The notes beneath the pieces were generated by a model. That model had not been told where the DNA came from and did no database searches. It saw only the letters and a program-made list of their open reading frames with translations. A stretch of DNA of 20,506 nucleotides from Agrobacterium fabrum (GTDB taxonomy: Bacteria; Pseudomonadota; Alphaproteobacteria; Rhizobiales; Rhizobiaceae): NCBI GenBank assembly GCA_003241215.1, contig QFOL01000038.1, positions 1-20,506 on the forward strand, written 5' to 3'. Positions 15,651 through 20,506 of this stretch are shown piece after piece (within the stretch, counting starts at the first letter, position 1; each line of letters opens with the position of its first letter). The translations under genes and the position numbers were made by a program.

Positions 15651-15682
15651 AGCGTGTCACGCTCCGCGCATATACAAAAGAT

Positions 15683-15706
15683 GCCATTCAGTTGGGCAAG
15701 AATGGC
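15683..15706. promoter_or_regulatory. 7-10-7 dyad between dehydrogenase and glycosyltransferase
   Basis: Perfect arms GCCATTC (15683-15689) and GAATGGC (15700-15706) are separated by 10 bases in the 127-bp divergent gap. It may be an operator serving either gene. No recognisable -35/-10 pair was found next to it. Confidence 0.35.
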
Positions 15707-15777
15707 TGACCTGTCAAGGCTCGGCCCTTTCAAATTCCGGTTGACGCCCAAGCCGCCAACAACGCACAACCATCGCC

Positions 15778-16875
15778 ATGAAGATCGCCTTTTATTCGCC
15801 GCTCAAATCACCAAACCATCCCGTTCCCTCCGGCGACCGGCTGATGGCCCGTTTGCTGATGAAGGCGATGACGATGGGCGGCCACGAGGTTTTCGTCGCT
15901 TCCGAATTGCGCAGCTTCCTGAAGCAACCGGACGACCCGGCCCGGACTTCGCTTGCCGAACAGGCAACGCGCGAAATTGAAACCATCGCGCAGCGCTGGC
16001 GACAGGAGGGGCCGCCGGACCTCTGGTTCTGTTATCACCCCTATTACAAGGCGCCGGATTTGCTTGGGCCGGAACTGGCCGGGCGCTTCGATATTCCCTA
16101 CATCACTGCCGAAGCGTCCTACTCGCCCAAACGCAACGGGATGGGCTGGCAGGTGGTGCAGGACAGTCTGCTGGCCGCAGTGAACCAAGCCGCGGTCAAT
16201 ATCTGCTTCACCGCACGGGATCGTGATGGGCTTGTGCGGGCCTCGCCCGCCCTGCGATGGGCGATGTTGCCGCCCTTCATCGACGCCGGAGCCTTTCTCA
16301 CCAACACACCCCGCCCGGAACCCACGAGACTCATCACCGTCGCCATGATGCGGGCGGGCGACAAACTCGACAGCTATCGCGCGCTTTCCGAAGCGCTCGC
16401 CCTGTTGCCGCAGCATCTCGACTGGGTGCTCGATATCATCGGCGACGGACCGGAACGCGGGTCCGTCGAGGCCATGTTCAGCGGCTTTCCCGATCGCCGC
16501 CTTGTCTGGCACGGGCAAAAAACCGCAAATGAGATCGCCGCGCTTCTTTCAAAGGCATCTCTCTATGTCTGGCCGGGCCATGGCGAAGCCTATGGTCTCG
16601 CCTATCTCGAGGCGCAGGCCGCCGGCCTGCCCGTCGTGGCCGAAAAAGTGGCCGGTGTTCCCGAAGTGGTAAAATCCGGAGCCACAGGATTACTGACACC
16701 AGAAAATGATAGAGCCGCCTATGCCGAGGCAATCAAGACCCTGCTCGGTGACGACAGACAGCGCGAAGAACTGGCACAGGCGGCCCGCCTGTTCGTCGCC
16801 AACGAACGATCTCTGGAAAATGCCGCGGCAAAACTGAACCATATCCTGTTGCAAGCAAAGGCACGACGATCATGA
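15778..16875 (+). CDS. Glycosyltransferase family 4 protein
   Basis: A 365-aa GT-B fold retaining glycosyltransferase. The N-terminal domain starts MKIAFYSPLKSPNHPVPSGDRLMARLL, with the glycine/serine-rich acceptor loop. The donor-binding C-terminal domain holds the E-x7-E motif EAYGLAYLE (Glu270 and Glu278), then QAAGLPVVAEKVAGVPEVV and TGLLTPEND, as in GT4 enzymes. There is no membrane segment, so it would be cytoplasmic or peripheral. No Shine-Dalgarno-like sequence is visible before ATG 15778, so it may start from a short or leaderless mRNA, or be weakly translated. Its stop overlaps the deacetylase start (ATGA), so the two are translationally coupled. The donor and acceptor are unknown. 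Confidence 0.9.
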   Translation: MKIAFYSPLKSPNHPVPSGDRLMARLLMKAMTMGGHEVFVASELRSFLKQPDDPARTSLAEQATREIETIAQRWRQEGPPDLWFCYHPYYKAPDLLGPELAGRFDIPYITAEASYSPKRNGMGWQVVQDSLLAAVNQAAVNICFTARDRDGLVRASPALRWAMLPPFIDAGAFLTNTPRPEPTRLITVAMMRAGDKLDSYRALSEALALLPQHLDWVLDIIGDGPERGSVEAMFSGFPDRRLVWHGQKTANEIAALLSKASLYVWPGHGEAYGLAYLEAQAAGLPVVAEKVAGVPEVVKSGATGLLTPENDRAAYAEAIKTLLGDDRQREELAQAARLFVANERSLENAAAKLNHILLQAKARRS

Positions 16876-17618
16876 GTCTGGAAAAACTCGTTGCGGCGCT
16901 GGATGAATGCGACCGGCGCGGCCTAAAGGCCGACCTCTGGCTCCGGGACGATGATGCGGTGGAGCCGACACCGGCACTCGACACGCTACTCGACCTTTGC
17001 GGCAGCTTTTCCGCGCCGGTCACGCTCGCGGTCATTCCCGAGACGACGACGGAGAAGCTTGCGCAGCATCTGGATTCGTCCGACATCGCGCAGGTCGCCG
17101 TCCATGGCTGGTCCCATGTGAATTATGCCGGGACAAAGGAAAAGAAGCAGGAACTCGGATCGCATCGTGAGCCGGACATCGTGCTCGATGAGTTGCAGTC
17201 CGGACTGGACAAGCTCCATGACCTTCATGGCGGGCGTCTGGTGCCGATGCTGGTGCCGCCATGGAACCGCATAGACGCCGGTATCGTCGCGGGATTGGCC
17301 GGCCTTGGTTATCGTGCCCTGTCCGTGTTCGGCCCGGAGAAAAACACCGTGCCGCCGCCCTGCCTGAATACCCACGTCGATGTGATCGATTGGCACGGCA
17401 GCCGTGGCGGCCGGGAAGACGACATTCTTTTCGCCGAAACCGCCGCCCGCATCCTGAAGGCCGCTGAAAATGGCGGCACAACCGGCATCCTCACGCACCA
17501 TCTCGTGCATGATGACAATGTCTGGCGCTTCCTCAGGCGACTTTTTGAAGCAACGGCAGGGCATGCCGCCGCACGCTGGCGTTCCTCGAAAGACCTCGTC
17601 GACGAAATCTCACCATGA
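16872..17618 (+). CDS. NodB-like polysaccharide deacetylase family protein
   Basis: A 248-aa carbohydrate esterase 4-like (NodB homology) protein. The metal and base motif appears as RDDD (25-28), the zinc His pair as H78-GWS-H82, and motif 3 as VPPWNRID near 128-135. Later there is LTHHLVHDD, a likely equivalent of the last conserved His motif. These residues fit a metal-dependent deacetylase acting on N-acetyl groups of a glycan or lipid-linked sugar. The protein has no signal peptide, so it would act on cytoplasmic substrates, in keeping with the coupled upstream glycosyltransferase (ATGA overlap). It runs 9 bp into the convergent gene at its end. The exact substrate is unknown. Confidence 0.87.
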   Translation: MSLEKLVAALDECDRRGLKADLWLRDDDAVEPTPALDTLLDLCGSFSAPVTLAVIPETTTEKLAQHLDSSDIAQVAVHGWSHVNYAGTKEKKQELGSHREPDIVLDELQSGLDKLHDLHGGRLVPMLVPPWNRIDAGIVAGLAGLGYRALSVFGPEKNTVPPPCLNTHVDVIDWHGSRGGREDDILFAETAARILKAAENGGTTGILTHHLVHDDNVWRFLRRLFEATAGHAAARWRSSKDLVDEISP

Positions 17619-18572
17619 TTTCCAGGCGATCAGCAGCCCACTCGCCTGAGAGGCAAGGTCCCGTCTGATCGCCTGCACATCCTCCAAAGGCGTACGATCG
17701 GGCAGAGATGCCGCAACAAACGCCGCCGGCGCAAGGCTGATGCTTCCCGCACGGGCGACGACGGTAAAGATCAAGGGGCCGGTCGACCACCAGGCCGGCG
17801 CACGCGGCATTTCTTCGATAATTCCAGGAAAAGCGTCGAGCATCCTGCGGAACACCGGATGCCCGGCAGGCGCGGCGATGAAGGAATTGGCAAGCAGCAT
17901 GCTGCCGTGACCGGTATCACGCGGCGTTTTTTCGTCAAACGCCGTCAATCCCGCCAATGGCAGGAATGCATCAAAACTCACATCGTCGCGGGCCGGATAC
18001 CAGTCGCAGTCGAGATAAATGCCGCCAAACCGCTCCAGCAGGATATAGCGGGCGACATCCACCGCGCCCGGATAATCGCCCTTCTCCAGCATGGTCCTGA
18101 AGACATCGTTTGAAAAAACACCTTCCCGCTCAAGATCGGCCTCCCGCCACAGGCGATAGCCGTAACCATGTTCTGCGGCATGGCGCGCCCAGGCCTCCAC
18201 CGATACCGGCGGGGCTTTGTCCCCGATCCACACCTGATGAATGAGCCTCGGGATATCCTCCCGGCTTTTGAGGCTGATTACGTGACGTTCTTCCGGGGAA
18301 AACTGTGCATATTTTGCCAGGACCTGCGGCGGTGGAACCAGCGTATATTGATAACCGATCCTGGCGACCATATCGCCCTCGGCCTTGGCGAGCCGCAGCC
18401 GCGCGGCGTGCAGCCGGCGAGGCAGGCCAAGCACCGTTCTCTCGCCCATCAGATGCCCGTCTTTTGCTGCAACCAGCGATAAGAGAAGCGCATTGGCTTC
18501 CGCATATTGGCCGTTATTTTGCAACTGCCGGGCTTTATCGAGTTCAGCGTCATAATATTTCTTGTCGGACAT
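17610..18572 (-). CDS. DXD-type sugar transferase (GT32/OCH1-like) with helical N-terminus
   Basis: A 320-aa glycosyltransferase of the DXD sugar-binding type. The sequence RLIHQVWIGDKAPP at 109-122 opens the GT-A domain. VDVARYILLERFGGIYLDCD at 171-190 contains the DXD motif (Asp188-Cys-Asp190) that holds the divalent cation and nucleotide sugar. Residues 1-70 are helical and TPR-like (KARQLQNNGQYAEANALLLSLV). This resembles bacterial capsule or lipopolysaccharide decorating enzymes related to OCH1. ATG 18572 has a GAGGA site about 4 bases upstream. The gene overlaps the convergent deacetylase gene by 9 bp and is divergent from the peptide ABC ATPase gene. Confidence 0.87.
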   Translation of the reverse strand: MSDKKYYDAELDKARQLQNNGQYAEANALLLSLVAAKDGHLMGERTVLGLPRRLHAARLRLAKAEGDMVARIGYQYTLVPPPQVLAKYAQFSPEERHVISLKSREDIPRLIHQVWIGDKAPPVSVEAWARHAAEHGYGYRLWREADLEREGVFSNDVFRTMLEKGDYPGAVDVARYILLERFGGIYLDCDWYPARDDVSFDAFLPLAGLTAFDEKTPRDTGHGSMLLANSFIAAPAGHPVFRRMLDAFPGIIEEMPRAPAWWSTGPLIFTVVARAGSISLAPAAFVAASLPDRTPLEDVQAIRRDLASQASGLLIAWKSW

Positions 18573-18784
18573 GGATCCTCATCCAGAAACGCTCGTTAAC
18601 ATATCGCCAAACAAAAGGCCTCAGGCAAGCCATCGCGTTTCGGAAGCCGGCTTTGAATTCGCTAAACAATTCGATGTTTCAGAGGCGTAGACAGACAACA
18701 AACCCTGCGATAACGTGCTTTTTAAGCCCTCCTGAGCAAATTGTCACAAGGCAACGATAAAGAGACGGCAAGGAACCCTTTGGC
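18573..18784. promoter_or_regulatory. Divergent intergenic region before the peptide ABC ATPase gene
   Basis: 212 bp presumed to hold promoters for the divergent GT32-like and ABC ATPase genes. Visible elements are a 10-bp perfect palindrome AAGCCGGCTT (18644-18653), GAATT/AATTC arms (18655-18659 and 18668-18672), and a TTGTCACAA near-palindrome (18741-18749). An AGGA ribosome site (18771-18774) lies 10 bases before the ATPase start. No complete -35/-10 pair was convincing. Confidence 0.35.
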
Positions 18785-20506
18785 ATGAGTGCAGGCGCAG
18801 ATTTGCTCCGTATTGAAAATCTGCGGGTCACGTTTTCTCTCATGGGCGGCACCATCGATGCCGTCAGGGGCGCAAGCCTCCGCATCCTTCCGGGAAAAGT
18901 CACCGCTCTGGTCGGCGAGTCCGGCTCCGGAAAATCGGTGATCGGCCAGACCATCATGGGCATCCATCCCAAGACGGCGCGCGTGAACGGCCGCGTGCTG
19001 TTCACCGATCCGGAAAACGCCGCAGCCGGCCCCGTCGACCTGCTGCAATTGCCGAAGGATGGCCGGGAAATCCGCGCCATTCGCGGCAACCGCATCGGGC
19101 TGATTTTTCAGGAGCCCATGACCTCGTTTTCGCCGCTGCACACCATCGGCAACCAGATCGACGAGGCGCTCAGGATTCACAGCGTCCTGTCACCGGCGGA
19201 GCGCGCGGAAAAAATGCATGAAACGCTCGACCTCGTGGGGTTTTCCAAACCCAAGAAGGTCGTGAACATGTATCCCTTCGAATTGTCGGGCGGCATGCGC
19301 CAGCGCGCCATGATCGCCATGGCGCTGATCTGTCGGCCCGCGCTTCTGATCGCCGATGAGCCGACGACGGCGCTCGATGTGACGATACAGGCGCAAATCC
19401 TCAAGCTGCTGCGCGATCTCCAGAGCCGGCTGAACATGAGCATGCTGCTCATTACCCACGATCTCGGCGTGGTGGCCAACATCGCCGACGAGGTCGCCGT
19501 GATCTATCAGGGCGAGATCATGGAAGCCGGCACGGTCGACGACATTTTCAAAGCTCCGGGCCATCCCTATCTCAAGGGTCTTATGGCCGCCGTGCCGCAT
19601 TTCGACATGAAGCCCGGCGAAAGGCTGAAGGCGCTGCGCGAAATCAACATCGACCACGAAAGCCTTGTCGGCAAGAAGACCGCCGCGGTCAATAAGACCC
19701 CCGGTCCGCTTCTGACGGTCAACGATATCAGCAAGACCTTCACGACCCGGAAGTCCAGTTGGTTCCGCAAGGGTGACGCCAACGCCACCAAGGCGGTCAA
19801 CAGCGTCAGTTTTGAAATCCGCCGCGGAGAATGCCTCGGTCTGGTGGGTGAAAGCGGCAGCGGCAAGACCACTGTCAGCAAAATCCTCATGCGCGCCGTT
19901 CGCCCGGATGAAGGCTCGGTGACCTTTCACCGGCCAGAGGGCGATATCGATGTCCTCAATGCCAGGGATGGAGATCTCAAGGAACTGCGGTCGAAGATAC
20001 AGATGGTCTTCCAGGACCCGATATCGTCACTGTCCCCACGCATGACCGTCGGTAACATCCTGAGCGAGCCGCTGGAAATCCACGGGCGGGGCGATGCGAA
20101 ATACCGTGCGGAGAAAGTGCGCAATCTCGTCAGGGCCATCGGTCTCGGAGAAAGCGCGCTGAACCGTTACCCACATAGTTTCTCGGGCGGACAGAGGCAG
20201 CGTATCGGTATCGCCAGGGCATTGGCGCTCGGTCCCGAACTTCTCATCTGCGACGAACCCGTTTCCGCCCTCGACGTTTCCGTGCAGGCGCAGATCCTCA
20301 ACCTGCTGAAGGATCTGCAGCAGGATCTCGGGCTGACCTATCTCTTCATCTCGCACAATCTTGCAGTGGTGGATTATATGGCCGACCGCGTGGCCGTGAT
20401 GTGCGAGGGCCGTATCGTGGAGCTGGCGCCGCGCGAAATCCTGATGCGCTCTCCGGTTCACCCCTATACGAAGTCCCTGCTCGCCGCCGTGCCTTTCCCC
20501 GATCTC
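18785..20506 (+). CDS. Peptide-type ABC importer, fused two-domain ATP-binding protein (3' end outside window)
   Basis: 574 codons are present and the frame is open at the right edge. The protein fuses two intact ATPase domains of the DppD/DppF (oligopeptide, dipeptide or glutathione importer) type. Domain 1 has Walker A GESGSGKS (44-51), FQEP Q-loop, LSGGMRQR signature (from 167), LIADEP Walker B and ITHD switch. Domain 2 has Walker A GESGSGKT (355-362), FQDP Q-loop, FSGGQRQR, LICDEP and ISHN. The linkers after each domain (HPYLKGLMAAVP and HPYTKSLLAAVP) are the oligopeptide/dipeptide ATPase C-terminal motif. It powers uptake of peptides or similar solutes by permeases and a binding protein, none of which are in the window; they probably lie to the right. 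ATG 18785 has AGGA 10 bases upstream. Only a short C-terminal tail should be missing. Confidence 0.93.
   Translation, partial: MSAGADLLRIENLRVTFSLMGGTIDAVRGASLRILPGKVTALVGESGSGKSVIGQTIMGIHPKTARVNGRVLFTDPENAAAGPVDLLQLPKDGREIRAIRGNRIGLIFQEPMTSFSPLHTIGNQIDEALRIHSVLSPAERAEKMHETLDLVGFSKPKKVVNMYPFELSGGMRQRAMIAMALICRPALLIADEPTTALDVTIQAQILKLLRDLQSRLNMSMLLITHDLGVVANIADEVAVIYQGEIMEAGTVDDIFKAPGHPYLKGLMAAVPHFDMKPGERLKALREINIDHESLVGKKTAAVNKTPGPLLTVNDISKTFTTRKSSWFRKGDANATKAVNSVSFEIRRGECLGLVGESGSGKTTVSKILMRAVRPDEGSVTFHRPEGDIDVLNARDGDLKELRSKIQMVFQDPISSLSPRMTVGNILSEPLEIHGRGDAKYRAEKVRNLVRAIGLGESALNRYPHSFSGGQRQRIGIARALALGPELLICDEPVSALDVSVQAQILNLLKDLQQDLGLTYLFISHNLAVVDYMADRVAVMCEGRIVELAPREILMRSPVHPYTKSLLAAVPFPDL

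Noticed and set aside
19190..19930. Open frame (246 codons) on the - strand at the right end
   Set aside because: It lies opposite a fully motif-complete ABC ATPase that stays open to the window edge.

Overview
The window looks like chromosomal DNA of an alphaproteobacterium of the Rhizobiaceae, most likely Agrobacterium/Rhizobium. The base composition is evenly GC-rich, coding is dense, and the gene set (amino acid:carrier-protein ligase, a CyaC-type redox cyclase, DppDF-type fused peptide ABC ATPase) is typical of that group. No insertion sequence, tRNA, rRNA, CRISPR array or phage gene was seen.

Region 1 (2-5482, + strand) is a tight operon whose genes abut or overlap: an acyl-CoA dehydrogenase cut by the left edge, a class II aaRS-like amino acid:[carrier protein] ligase, a DUF1839 protein, and a glycoside hydrolase family 2 protein. 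A tandem alpha/beta-hydrolase (5450-7309, - strand) converges on it and overlaps its end by 33 bp. Together they suggest a small carrier-protein pathway: an amino acid is thioesterified to a carrier protein (probably encoded just left of the window), perhaps oxidised, then transferred, with a sugar-active enzyme taking part. The end product is unknown.

Region 2 (7616-13788, + strand) looks like a cyclic-nucleotide signalling module. It holds a 905-aa ABC-exporter-like membrane protein whose nucleotide-binding domain has lost every catalytic motif and carries a large insert, a stand-alone cyclic-nucleotide-binding protein, a metallo-beta-lactamase-fold hydrolase followed by a clear intrinsic terminator, and a membrane-anchored class IIIb adenylate cyclase with a His-rich membrane domain and a [2Fe-2S] domain (CyaC type).

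Region 3 (13823-18572) carries surface-carbohydrate style genes in two facing pairs. A nucleotide-sugar 6-dehydrogenase and a small methyltransferase lie on the - strand. A GT4 glycosyltransferase and a NodB-like polysaccharide deacetylase lie on the + strand. A DXD-type (GT32-like) glycosyltransferase on the - strand overlaps the deacetylase end.

Region 4 (18785 to the right edge, + strand) is a fused, two-domain ATP-binding protein of a peptide-type ABC importer, truncated by the window end.

The two best candidates for undescribed biology are the pseudo-ABC protein embedded in a cAMP module (region 2) and the carrier-protein operon with its candidate cysteine acyltransferase (region 1).
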